From Branchiostoma lanceolatum (Eukaryota > Chordata > Leptocardii > Amphioxiformes > Branchiostomatidae): a stretch of 64,000 nucleotides of DNA. Below are positions 21,893 through 32,605 of this stretch, one piece after another; position 1 is the stretch's first letter; the number at the start of each line of letters is the position of its first letter. Made by a program: the position numbers and the translations under genes. The stretch is taken from NCBI RefSeq assembly GCF_035083965.1, contig NC_089727.1, forward strand, positions 5,647,501 through 5,711,500. Reading direction: 5' to 3'. The notes under the pieces were generated by a model that was not told the origin of the DNA, did not search any database, and saw nothing but the letters and a program-made list of their open reading frames with translations.

Positions 21893-22018
21893 AACAGTTA
21901 CTCAAGCAACTGGGCAGAGTTTGGAAACGGTCAGACGTTTCAGGTAGCCTTTCGTCAGTTGGTGAAAGGTAGTGGATACTACCTGAAACGTCTTATCGTT
22001 GCTTGAGTAACTGTTTTC
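21893..22018. mobile_element. Foldback (MITE-like) element, about 126 bp
   Basis: Left arm AACAGTTACTCAAGCAAC (from 21893) is the reverse complement of right arm GTTGCTTGAGTAACTGTT (ending near 22015). Further in, CAGACGTTTCAGGTAG pairs with CTACCTGAAACGTCTT. The centre has its own small hairpin (CCTTTC / GAAAGG). The size and the absence of coding sequence fit a non-autonomous DNA element. Confidence 0.75.
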
Positions 22019-22623
22019 TTGTGTATCGATATCTTATTACCTGGATGTCCAACCTTCATCGACAATCATTAGATGCTTTTGAAAATAACAAATTTCGAGA
22101 CAAAAATAAGAATGTCCAGAATGCGATAATTTTGTGACATCTGGTGATTGTATCTGATACACAGAGAGGAGCCATACAAACTGAGCCATGTGAGAAATGT
22201 CACGATGATCCAGCTGACCGGTACCAGGCTGTACCGGGCGGGAAACAAAAGGTGCCAGTCGTTAAACGCCTCGTTAAGCGATATGATCAACCCTCATTCT
22301 TCTCAGTTTAAAGATGCTGACAAGATATTTGCATCCTGCATGTGGACTGCATGTGGACGTTGGAAACACGTTTTGAACCACGTGTATGTGACTTGTGTCA
22401 ACTGGTACTGGCCCCATCCGCCCCCTCCTAGCAGATAACGACACATTAAGGCGGGTTCGGTTAGTTAGATATAACAGTTATATAGTTGGCGGATCAAAGA
22501 AGACACCAAGGCCGTTCGCTATCAAAGAACGTGGGAACGGAAAGCGCAGCCATCCTGCAATAATGGACTATAATCATGGACGCTAGGGGAGCTTGGATAT
22601 ATACATTCTGATTTCATTTTACG

Positions 22624-22870
22624 GGTCTGTCAAATCCAGTCGTCACGACTGGGGTATTCCCCTAGCGATGGCTTTATACATTGATTTGTTTAAGAAACAA
22701 CTATAGACGCAAGTACAGATTATTGATATGTACATGTACATGTACATGTACATGCGCATTGTAATTTCCTTTAACGATGAAAGTTTACGGTCTGTCAAAT
22801 CCAGTAGTCACGACTTGGATATTCCCCAGCGATGGCTTTATACACCAAGAAGCCACTACAGACGTAAGTA
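22624..22870. repeat. Direct duplication with about 165-bp spacing
   Basis: GGTCTGTCAAATCCAG occurs at about 22624 and 22789, followed in both copies by GTCACGACT, ATTCCCC and AGCGATGGCTTTATACA, then ACTACAGACG/ACTATAGACGC and AAGTA. The copies are separated by a (TACATG)n microsatellite at about 22727-22754. The first copy has stops in the frame that is open in the second, so neither is taken as an exon. Confidence 0.75.
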
Positions 22871-24312
22871 TGGCACGATTCACAGGTATGACAGGAAGGG
22901 AGGGTTTGTATAATCTCTGTATCTTCTTCATCTCAGCTACAATAAGCTAGGCGTGTTGGTACGTTAATGGAACATGTAGGGATCAGTAATGTTATCGCAT
23001 TCTGTAGAGTGCAAGCATACCTGAGCATTATTGTTCCAATGCTCGGCCTGAAAGTCCTATCTTGTAGGAATGTGTCATCTGGTGGGCTGAAAATCTGTCA
23101 TAATGAAAGGTACTTTAGCCAGATTTGATTCCTAAGTTGAACAACGTCACTTAAAAAATATAAGTAAACAAGAATTACATCAGAACATGACAAGTAGTTA
23201 CAATGTTTGGTCGACTTTATTTCAGTACGATACGAAAAATAGACATGTAAGGATCTGAATTAATACTTTCTTTTTGTTCTAGTTACATTGAGACTATTTA
23301 CACACACACATCAACGCAAGGAACAAAAACAAGGCATTGGCCTATTTACAGAAGTATGGACGGTTTCGATAAGGTATCTAAATGTCTAATTTTCTCAAGA
23401 AAACAACTCCTCAAGGAAACACAAACAAAAGCTTCCTTGTGTCTTATTCTAGTGCTAGTCTAGGGTTTTACCTGTACAAACAATTGCGTTCACACTTAAA
23501 CCAGGTACGTTCAGTTAAACTGCAAAATGTAAAAGCTGTGGACGCTATCCAAAAAGAAATGGTTGACATTTTGTGTAGTGATCAAGGTGCATTGAAGGGA
23601 TATTTCTTTGAGGTAAAGCTACATATACAAGTGACGTACAGAAAAATAAAAATATTCTGGAAATGCCAAAAAGACATTTAACACAATGTATCAATCGTTC
23701 TGTGTATTGAGCTACAATTGATGGGTGACATCGTATCTTCAGAGCCTCTATCATAGATTCAATGTTCCATGGTCTTTGTCATAGATTCAATGTTCCAAGA
23801 GAGTTGACCCAACATATATGATGATTTCTTAAAACCAATCCTAACGGAAAATGCAGAATGAATAGATCTATAAACTCTTCATAGAAAGGCTTTTGGGAGA
23901 AAATGTACAAACGAAAAACAAGAAACTGACGCAGTTGTTTGATATGCCTGTAACAGTGCAGTGGATCCTTCGGCGGCACATAAGGATATGCAGCCGCCAG
24001 TCGTGTGTACGCGTGATCAAAATAAAAGTTCAATATAACCTGTCCAATATAAGAAATATCTACAGGATGCAACAATAATGCAAGTTCATTTGTCAAGTCT
24101 GTAAAACACTGTTGGCTAGTCTCAGATTAGACGATTTGTTGTTGTTGGACATACGGATGACAAAGTCCGGTAGATAACTGCACAACAATCTCAAGACGTT
24201 TCTGAGTTACACAGTGATCTCCATGTGTCACTACGATAGTCCAAGATAAGTCTCAGTCTTCTCCTTAATAGTCTCTGAGATAATACTGCACTGTCCATCC
24301 TTCATACAGGAA
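22871..24312. other. Downstream flank of the minus-strand gene at 24.3 kb
   Basis: This is mostly AT-rich. AATAAA on the minus strand at 23221-23216 could end the 3' UTR of the gene at 24313-25035. A short direct repeat, CATAGATTCAATGTTCCA, occurs at about 23752 and 23781. No coding exon is seen. Confidence 0.4.
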
Positions 24313-25035
24313 TCATTCCCTCTCTATGATAGGCGGCAGTGCTGAGATGGGCTCCGTATCCTTCTCCGGTTGAGAGTATGCAGGAAACCTGTTGGGGAGA
24401 GAGTTCACCCAGTCGGTACATTTCTTCATGACGGCTTGTCTTCTCTCCTCCTCCTCTGTATACCCCTGTAGCCACTCCATACTCTCTTCCGTCAGTCCGG
24501 CCGGATCTAGAACCCTGCTAGCCGTGGCTAGAGGAGTGAGTTTCTTCCGGCCGTCCGCGCGCGCCTCGTCCCTGTACGAGTCCGTCTTCCACAGTTCGTA
24601 AATCTCGTTCAGTCTACAGCCGGCGTCGCGCTGAGTACCGCGCGTGGGCGGAGGGGACTGATTCTGGTTGGTAGCTACAGGGTTTTCCGCAGGGTTTCCA
24701 CCGTCCTGTTGTTTAACGTCGAGCGGGGAGGGAGGCTTTGGCCGCCGAGGTTGGTCGCGAGACTGCGCCCTGAGTCGTTCACGTGAAGGTTCCCGCCTGC
24801 TGAGCCGACTGGGCGGTGGAAGAACAGTTCTTTCGCCCTGCTTTCTTACATGCGTCGGAGGGAAGGAGATTCTGGTGGTGACCGCATCGCCAGAAGTGTC
24901 CCTCGGCGGCGGCCCCCAGTAGGTAGAGTTGGTCCTACCCGTGAGCCCGACGTTGACGGGGCGGGTGCGGCGCCCTCCTGATATGTCCATGATGTGCACG
25001 TTTCTGGGAACCAGGACGGCGCCCTGAGATGCCAT
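24313..25035 (-). CDS. Proline/arginine-rich protein of unknown function (240 aa)
   Basis: I do not recognise this protein. A single uninterrupted GC-rich frame runs from ATG at 25035 (context AAACATGGC) to the stop at 24313-24315, in AT-rich surroundings. Residues 1-60 contain PRNVHIMDISGGRRTRPVNV and an aromatic YWGPPPRD. Residues 65-140 are low-complexity, Pro/Arg/Ser/Gln-rich and probably disordered. Residues 143-223 look folded and helical: LNEIYELWKTDSYRDEARAD, then LTEESMEWLQGYTEEEERRQ and CTDWVNSLPNRFPAY. It ends ISALPPIIERE. There is no signal peptide or membrane helix. A TATA box 50 bases upstream of the ATG supports the start and a short 5' UTR. An intronless gene or retrocopy is possible. 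Confidence 0.75.
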   Translation of the reverse strand: MASQGAVLVPRNVHIMDISGGRRTRPVNVGLTGRTNSTYWGPPPRDTSGDAVTTRISFPPTHVRKQGERTVLPPPSRLSRREPSRERLRAQSRDQPRRPKPPSPLDVKQQDGGNPAENPVATNQNQSPPPTRGTQRDAGCRLNEIYELWKTDSYRDEARADGRKKLTPLATASRVLDPAGLTEESMEWLQGYTEEEERRQAVMKKCTDWVNSLPNRFPAYSQPEKDTEPISALPPIIERE

Positions 25036-25085
25036 GTTTTCTGCCCGGGTTCTGGAATGATCGCCGTGTCGCCAGCGGCTTAGCC

Positions 25086-25092
25086 TTTATAA
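25086..25092 (-). promoter_or_regulatory. TATA box of the gene at 24313-25035
   Basis: Read on the minus strand, GGTTATAAAGGC lies with TTATAAA at 25092-25086, about 50 bases upstream of the ATG. A start site some 30 bases downstream would give a 5' UTR of roughly 20-25 bases. The flank is GC-rich (GCTCGGCACG before, GCCGCTGGCGAC after), as in a focused core promoter. Confidence 0.6.
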
Positions 25093-25279
25093 CCGTGCCG
25101 AGCTCCTGATGTACGTCACTCTCCCCCGAGGCGGGGATCTCGCCCACTCACCTTATCTCACACAAGGATCAGCTGGGATGTACGGGCCATGCTGTAAGGA
25201 CGGCAAACGTAAAACATGTCAGCTAGGAGGAGATAACCTTTACTGTTTACGGATAGGTAAATACACCGAAGAAGTCTAG

Positions 25280-25402
25280 ATCTTAGAAATCAAAGTTAGA
25301 AAATCTTAGAAATCAAAGCTAGAAAATCGTAGAAATCAAAGTTAGAAAATCGTAGAAATCAAAGTTAGACAATCGTAGAAATCAAAGTTTAAATCTTAGA
25401 AC
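25280..25402. repeat. Minisatellite, 23-bp unit, about five copies
   Basis: The unit ATCTTAGAAATCAAAGTTAG plus AAA is repeated in tandem from 25280. Later copies carry G instead of T at the fourth base, and the last copy is truncated. Only one or two substitutions separate units, so the array is young or homogenised. It lies in the upstream flank of the 24.3-25.0 kb gene. Confidence 0.9.
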
Positions 25403-28400
25403 CAGTAGTGTAAACTATACGTTAAACTCAACTTGTTGGTTTATAAATATACTTGTATGTACAATGTACGGCGATTCATTTCTATCCACTTGTTTGTTAG
25501 CATAGACCTTACGAAAGTCGTTGTACTTTTGTCGTGTCAATAACGAAGGTGTTTTGTCAACATTGTTAAAAGAAGCCCCCTGGAAAACACATTGAATTTT
25601 GAAAACCGACGACAATGCAATTGTGTTGAATAACTCCTATTATAGACGCAATATTGGGTGCCACAATGAATACACAACCCGAAATAATACGTTGTTACTA
25701 ACACCTGCAATGTATGAAAGTGTAAATATTGGGCAAGATTGGACGCAATTCAAGATGCTACATGGAGGCAAAAGTTGAATTGATGGCATTAGTTAACTTC
25801 ACTACGAACGTGACACCAGCATCATTCCATCTACATGTACAACCCAATAAGGACTATTCATACATGTTGTTTTCCCCTATACATGCACTCATCCTAGAAT
25901 TGTGATATTGCATTCAACTATGATTTCTAAGAAGCCACGCGTTGTGATCAAGGGCAGGAGAAAAGTATGGGAAAGGTCAAGGTAGGAACCTATTGTACCA
26001 TGTTAACATCTATTAGCCTAGCCCTGATTGGACGATTTTTAAGATATTGAGCGACAATAGACGACTGTCCCTTAGGGAAGGGTAGTGACGTCATAGCATC
26101 GTGTCGAAGGGAGAATGAGGATATCAAATGTACGGCTACATTGTATTTATTTACTGAAACATGCATTACATGATTTACATCCTTTTGATAACATATTTTG
26201 AAGCATTTTATGTGAGGTCATTCTTTCCTAAGGCTTACTCTCACCATGTACAGGTATAAAAACAGACAGCGTTTTCATTTTCTTTCAGAACGCTACATCT
26301 TTTTACCTATGAGCATCATACATTTGAAAAGGGCATTTTATCACCATCAACACCGACCTTTTAAATTCTACCCCACAAAGATTCTCGTATGCTAACAGCT
26401 AACATTAAACTACATGCATATTAAGTACCAGAGGGCTACATGTCTCAAACAATAGTAATGAGTGGTTAAATAGGCGCGGTCTTAAGCCATTAAGCTGTAG
26501 TCTATTGACCACTAATGGCCCCCGGGGGCTAATTTTGGACGCTGTGACCACAAACCTCTTTGTTTCGTGTCCAAACATCATACTCGACTTCCGCTTAAAC
26601 AACACTGTAGCCCTTTCAACTGTACTCCGCTAATTGCAACACTCTTTACGACAAGTGTATGATAAATGACTGTTGCGGCTAGACCACCCGTCCGTACGGG
26701 TAGAGAACTAACACGGCCTGTATGGGTCAGCTAGCGGCTGTGTGCGTACGGTAGACATGTGTAACAGTACTGTGTGTGTGTACTACAGCAGTAACGGGTC
26801 CACGTTATGTCTTTTCAGCCACATGCAACCGTAGCGACGTCACTAATGCCGCTTAATTAAAGATCAGCCGACATTCCGTCCTATTGAAGCGAAATTGTAT
26901 AAAATAGTTTCGCCATTTGTTGTTAAAATGTACTGGTAGTATTTTAGATACTTCTCTTTTTTGAAAGCTAGACATTTGTAAGATATCTACCTTTCACAAC
27001 AGGTAAAAGTACAATTTGCACGTTTCCTTTCAATTCAAGTGAGCTGAACGATGGCAGTTAGGAGGCGCTACCGAAATAAAAAGTCTTACGGTACAGTAGA
27101 TGTAGACAACAGAACTGCCACTGCGACAAAACATTAAGATACCCACAGGAACAAAAATGTAGATGCTCGCAATACCCTTAAGCGAACCTTTTTGAAGTAT
27201 CTTGTACAAAAACACGTTCGACACAACCAACCTTTGCCAATGAATGACCTTATATTTTACTATAAAGTTAACATGTTTAACGTACTATAAACGAGGTAGC
27301 AATAGACATCGACAACAACCGCAGTATAGCCACCAGAGAGCACCCCCCTCCCCAAATGCCTTCTACATAGACTGTTTTTATGATCGATGGACCGGAAAAT
27401 AATAGGAACATCTCAAAATACCCGCGAACAAAAGTCGCCATACCAGAGCGTGATTCTAGGCTGCAGGGACTGACACAAAAGATGACGGGCCGGCAGCCGC
27501 GGGGCATCAAATGTTCGGGCGACTGTGATTGACAGTAGTGACTGACGTGACAAATTACTCTTTTATGAAAGTGCTATGGTATGGAAAATTATAGTAGTCA
27601 CCGCGATGATGTCAATGTCATCAATCATAATGATTATACAATCCTTTTTTGACTGAGTAGCGAGTTTTGATGATGCCAAGGCCCACTTTCCACTAGACAG
27701 TGATCGCTGAGCAAACATACAGCGATCAACATTAATTTTGATTTCTTAACCCTTGATTTCATAATTGGAATAGAGTGCACTATGTAAAAGTATGATTTAA
27801 ACAGTAAAAATGCGTTCTTTATCTACGAAATTCACCGACCTGTCACAAATTTCGTCACTCAGCGCTTGTAACCTCTGTCGGAGGGGGATGTACAGAATAC
27901 ATGGATGCAGATGTACAATATAGGCCATCTCTCCTCTTGAGCAATGTTGGGGAGGATTAGAAAAAACACCCACCACTCCCCCACAGAAAACGTCAAAGCT
28001 AAGATGACAGAACTGAGCCTAAGAGCATCCCTAATGTACCGTACCGGGTAATGGTTAATCTCTCACCGTGAGCGCCGACAGTCGAGTGACTCCTAACGAC
28101 GGACACGCTCCTCTTACTGCCTTATAGTCAAGATCAAATGTAGAAGAACCACCTGGCGGCTTTATCCAGACAGAAAAACGCAGGCTAGCTGTTCAAACAG
28201 TCGTCTAGTAAAGGACTTTGAGGGGGATTTTGATACCTTCGAGAAAGGTTTCGGATGTGACGTTTTGTTGATTGTGTATAGTTGAAGTTATCGGCTAAAT
28301 GTCATTATACTAACTTAATATATGCTCTCACGTTATGCCACTCGTGAGGCTGTTGGATCGTTGTGGGACTAGACGCGATGTTTGAAAAAAAGAAAGAAAA

Positions 28401-28723
28401 AGAAACAGAGAAGTCTGCTTAATCTTTCTCCACAGCTGTTCTTGTCAACGCCTTTTATGTTGACCTGATTGTAAGCATCAGTATTTGACATGTGGGAAAG
28501 TCTTAAACAGATTACTTTGAACTTAGAGAAACTAAAACATATTTGTACATACGTGCCTATAATCTGGTTGAGTATTCCGGAGTATTTAGACTAAATCGGA
28601 TTGAGAATAAATCGGATTTTACAATGGATCTGTAATGGCCGTAAACTACCAAGCCTCTCGATTGACTTATTTTGCTTGCCTCCTCCCCCTTGTCATGTCA
28701 TCAGTCGCCTGCATTCTCAAATC
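25403..28723. other. Gene-poor AT-rich DNA
   Basis: No coding exon is recognised. There are short frames only. Confidence 0.5.
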
Positions 28724-28836
28724 AGAGGTTTCGATCGGGGGAGGCTAGAAAAAATGTAGGAGTGGCCATGATATTATCTGAAGAGAGGCTGACTCAAAAA
28801 ATCGTGGCCACTCCTAGTCCTCTGGCCGAAACCTCT
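28724..28836. mobile_element. Foldback (MITE-like) element, about 113 bp
   Basis: AGAGGTTTCG at 28724 is matched by CGAAACCTCT ending at 28836. Further in, TAGGAGTGGCCATGAT pairs with ATCGTGGCCACTCCTA. The arms are about 50 bases each with some mismatches, and the short loop has no coding content. Confidence 0.72.
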
Positions 28837-31800
28837 AACGTTACTTGGTGAATACGTCGTCTGTACAAGCTGCCATCAGCCGACTAAACAAAATAGTCTC
28901 GAGGGGCATATTTTCGAGAGAACGTCGTGACGTTTTCTGACTAAGCCAAAGATTCAAATTCGGGGGCCGTGTGATCATATCTTCGGCCCCGTCAGAAAAC
29001 CCCAAGATCTGCTTGGATATTATCAAAAGACAGCGTTTTGCTCCGCAGTTGAACTCCTTTGTATCAAATGCTATACCTGTACTCTTTCCAACCATAGACC
29101 TGTGAACCGCTTTGACACTTGCCATTTCCTTATAGCCAGGGTCTGAGATGTTATTTGATTGTAGGATCAGAGAGGTCCATTAACCCTAAACACAAGATGC
29201 CCCACCGTCTATCAGTCCCTTTAAAATGGCTATGGTACGACTTACAGATCGTGGCGCGGCATGGCGATAGGTTGCTCGTAGGTTTGATCTCTGATTCTGT
29301 TGCCCTTTCGTTGCCAGGCTGTTTCTAATGGTTTCTAATCCGCCACACGAATCTTTCCTGAACATAATCGCCTTTCCCTGGCCATTGTAAATGTTAACCC
29401 CACAGCCGAGTGACTCAGCTATTTACATCGCTATCTAAAACCTGCTGCAATTTGTAAGGTCGCGGGAATACAAAGAATATGTGATATAGGGGTAAACAAT
29501 TATTTAATGTCTTCAAATACAAGGCGTGATAATTTATCCGTCCGTTTCCAAAGGGCGTATGGAGCAAGGCCTGCCCGTTATTTGCTGTCCACACAACCAA
29601 TTCACACGTATGCGTCACACGTCATTCTGTGTTTGGAAAGTGTCAAAATCTCTGTTTTTGATCGTGACGAATCAATGAAATCCTTCCTCAGACTTGCTGG
29701 GTCCTGACAACCTAACTTGTCAGGTAGTATTTAGTGTTATGCCTCAGTACGAGCCAAACCAATGAGGCCATGAAGTCATTATTTAGTGCAAAAATGATTG
29801 GGGTAAAAAGAAAGTCTTCATTCTTGCTTAAACTTAAGAAAATACCATGATTTTTTCTAGATTTGCTTGGTATGACTCAACAGTTCTTTATTTAGGTTTC
29901 AAGAACAATGAAATAAGAGACAAGGGTGAACATGGTTTGGTTGTCGTTGCGTTGAAGTTAAAATTTAAATGTATTTTGCACTGGTTTCTTTTATTTGCCA
30001 TTACCGCCTGGTTAACAATTGAGGTCTGATAAGGTACCACAAAAAGTATTTACTTTGTGAAAATCGTGCTCTGTCAGAACATACCGTTAATGCCTGCGTA
30101 GTAGAGAGCTGTTCTGTCAAAATGGCACCACTTTCCTAGGGCTATAATTTCCCCACTTTAAACTTACGCGGTAACGGCACGACTGTAGTATGTGCTGTAC
30201 GCTACCTGGTCCATCATGCGGTTTGTTACGGTAAACATGGCCATTAAATCTGACATGTTTGAAACCTTGTACCTTCAACACGGAAACCAAGTCTCTAACA
30301 CACACCGATAGAGAAAAGGCGTTAACTATAGGTAAGGTAAGAAGCATGTTATGCCCAACGCTGTAAGCGATACTCGTACGAATTGTCCATGTACCATTTG
30401 CCCTTTTTATAGAATCCTCTCAGAGTACAATTCGCTAAAGAGACAGCTGGTATGGATTTCTACGGCTTGTCAGTCGGGCGAAACGTACATATCTTATGCA
30501 CCATAGAACCCAGGTTAAGAAAGCATGTTAAAAACCAAATTAATTTTCAATCTTACCTGCTAGTTTCCCAGTTAAACTCGAGTTGGTCGCTCTCAGTGAA
30601 TGCCCAGTTTTACTCCAGTTACAATTTCCTTGTTGAACGTAGAGGCGTATGTACCAGCGAGTTTTTGCGGGCTGCCTTCCCTGCCCGGCTTTTAAGACCA
30701 CAGCGCCAATGTTACTGACTGCCGTCACTGCGCTGAGTTCGTCCGTCGGGTTAGAGATGGGTCATGCCATCACCATGGCGACGGGGCCGTCTGCGTCCGT
30801 GATTGGTCGCCTGCGTCGGTAGGCAAACCGATTACATCTTTGCAAATCAAGCATTAACTCCGGGGACAAAGGGCGCCAACTCGCGGCTGAATAGAGACTT
30901 GCGAATAAAGGACCCGTTACGTGTAGATTGGGGGAGAACCGGAGAAAGAAGAAGTCTAACACAATTTCCCAACTGCCAAAGTGGCTTCGGGAAAGCTTCA
31001 CGGAAGGTGACCTCGAACTATGTCGTGATTTTTTTAATGAAAAGGCCGACATGTTTTCTTAGTCTCAGTAAAAACATGAACTTCCTTTGAGGTTCCTGGT
31101 GTCAGTGAAACACTTTAGAACAACATTGTTTCACGGCATTTTGCGTGCAAATGGCGGAGAACGTAGCACATACGTCAGAGGCTAGCAGTAGTTTTCTTAG
31201 ACTACATTACAATAATAGAAGTCTTTTTAGGTGGAATGTCCCTTAAATACTTTGACGTGCTAACCCGGAATCATGGACTACTTCGCTTGAACGCCAGACA
31301 GATTTTCACTTCATGGAACATCCCAACTCAATTCTTGCATTGAGTTTCTCTATGTTTTTAGATTTACTCTAAAACAATTAAGAACGGCCTACCTAGCCCA
31401 ACAATATCACAATGTTGGCGTCAAAACCAATCGTTATTACTTAAACCCCAGAACCCCTTCACCAAAGTCTGCCTAGAGGCTAAAGTGATCGGTGTTCTTT
31501 TCTTTCCCACACAAGCGTGACGCGGTTCCGACTGGTCGCCAATGAAAGGTGCGCTTTTGAATCGGTCCCCTTCAAGCCGTCGTCAGGTGGAAAATGTAGC
31601 ACCGTGTAGCCTCGAGCTGCAGGCTTAAAAGAAACTGGACTAGAGGGTATAGAATGTAATCTGACAGAATAGTGAAGGTATTCCATAAGAAGACGGTCAG
31701 AACTTTTCAACTTCTATTTATGCCACGAGCACTTTATATCACTGGCTTAACTTGGAATTTATGGTTTATAAATGGGAGACCACCTGAACACATTCCTAGC

Positions 31801-32539
31801 ACCCTGTCGATAGAGATTTCGATCGAGATATTTGCAAGTACCGGCCACCGGCGATGCTGCCAGATCTCAATCTCTATATCTATATTACTACATGTAGTTG
31901 GGAGAACCAATAAGAGAACAGCACCAAGAATACACCAACACTATCATTGGTTGTTGGTTGAGTAAAAACCTGCAAGACAAGCCGACTTTTCTCTGTATGC
32001 TGTATAAACTCTATTTCTTCTGATCAGAAGCTTCTACCGTGATGGAAACTTAGGGAAAGACTGGCTACTTTTAATTTGAAATAGCTATTTGACACATTTC
32101 AAGGCCACCGATTTCAAAGCGTTTCTTTCCAGATTGATTCACTTTTTGAGATGCCACACATATCAAATTCAAATGGACTGCATTTCTTCAATAGCTTGGT
32201 AGACAAATAGATTTACTGATAAATCATCAAAAATATTTGAAGAACGTAGTTTTTCTCAGATAAGTTTATTTGCTCGTTGTGTGTACAAACACGTCACATC
32301 TGCGTGCTTCAGTCCCAACTGTCGTCAATCCGATGACCTCCGGTCGTTAACCCCTGTTCTGTGACGTCACACCTCAGTCGCACTGATGGAACGTAAAACC
32401 TGGCACAGATACTTCTGGCCTCGGTCTGGCTGCTATGGTTACGGGTTTGGTGGGTGGAATTAGGCAGCCTTAAGCGGGAATCAATCGGATTTGATGAGTG
32501 GAATTGGGAAAACCGTAAAAGTTCGCACACGTGTACAGA
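28837..32539. other. Gene-poor DNA; one unverified 94-codon frame
   Basis: A minus-strand frame from ATG 29125 to 28841 (94 codons, good initiation context, begins MASVKAVHRSMVGKSTG) ends right next to the foldback element. It is not supported by homology or compositional contrast, so it is noted here but not called as a gene. The rest has short frames only. Confidence 0.4.
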
Positions 32540-32559
32540 ATTTCGCTCAAGGTTATTGG

Positions 32560-32605
32560 GTCCCTTGTTCAATTGTTGTGCAATAAAGTTATTAGCAGTA
32601 ATAAT
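32560..32605 (+). mobile_element. 3' end of a non-LTR retrotransposon
   Basis: CAATTGTTGTGCAATAAAGT, followed by TATTAGCAGTAATAAT, matches the LINE 3' end at 53638-53672 base for base over more than 20 positions. Both copies end in a decayed (ATT)n-like tail. Only the 3' end is visible, and the 5' border is not defined. Confidence 0.65.
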
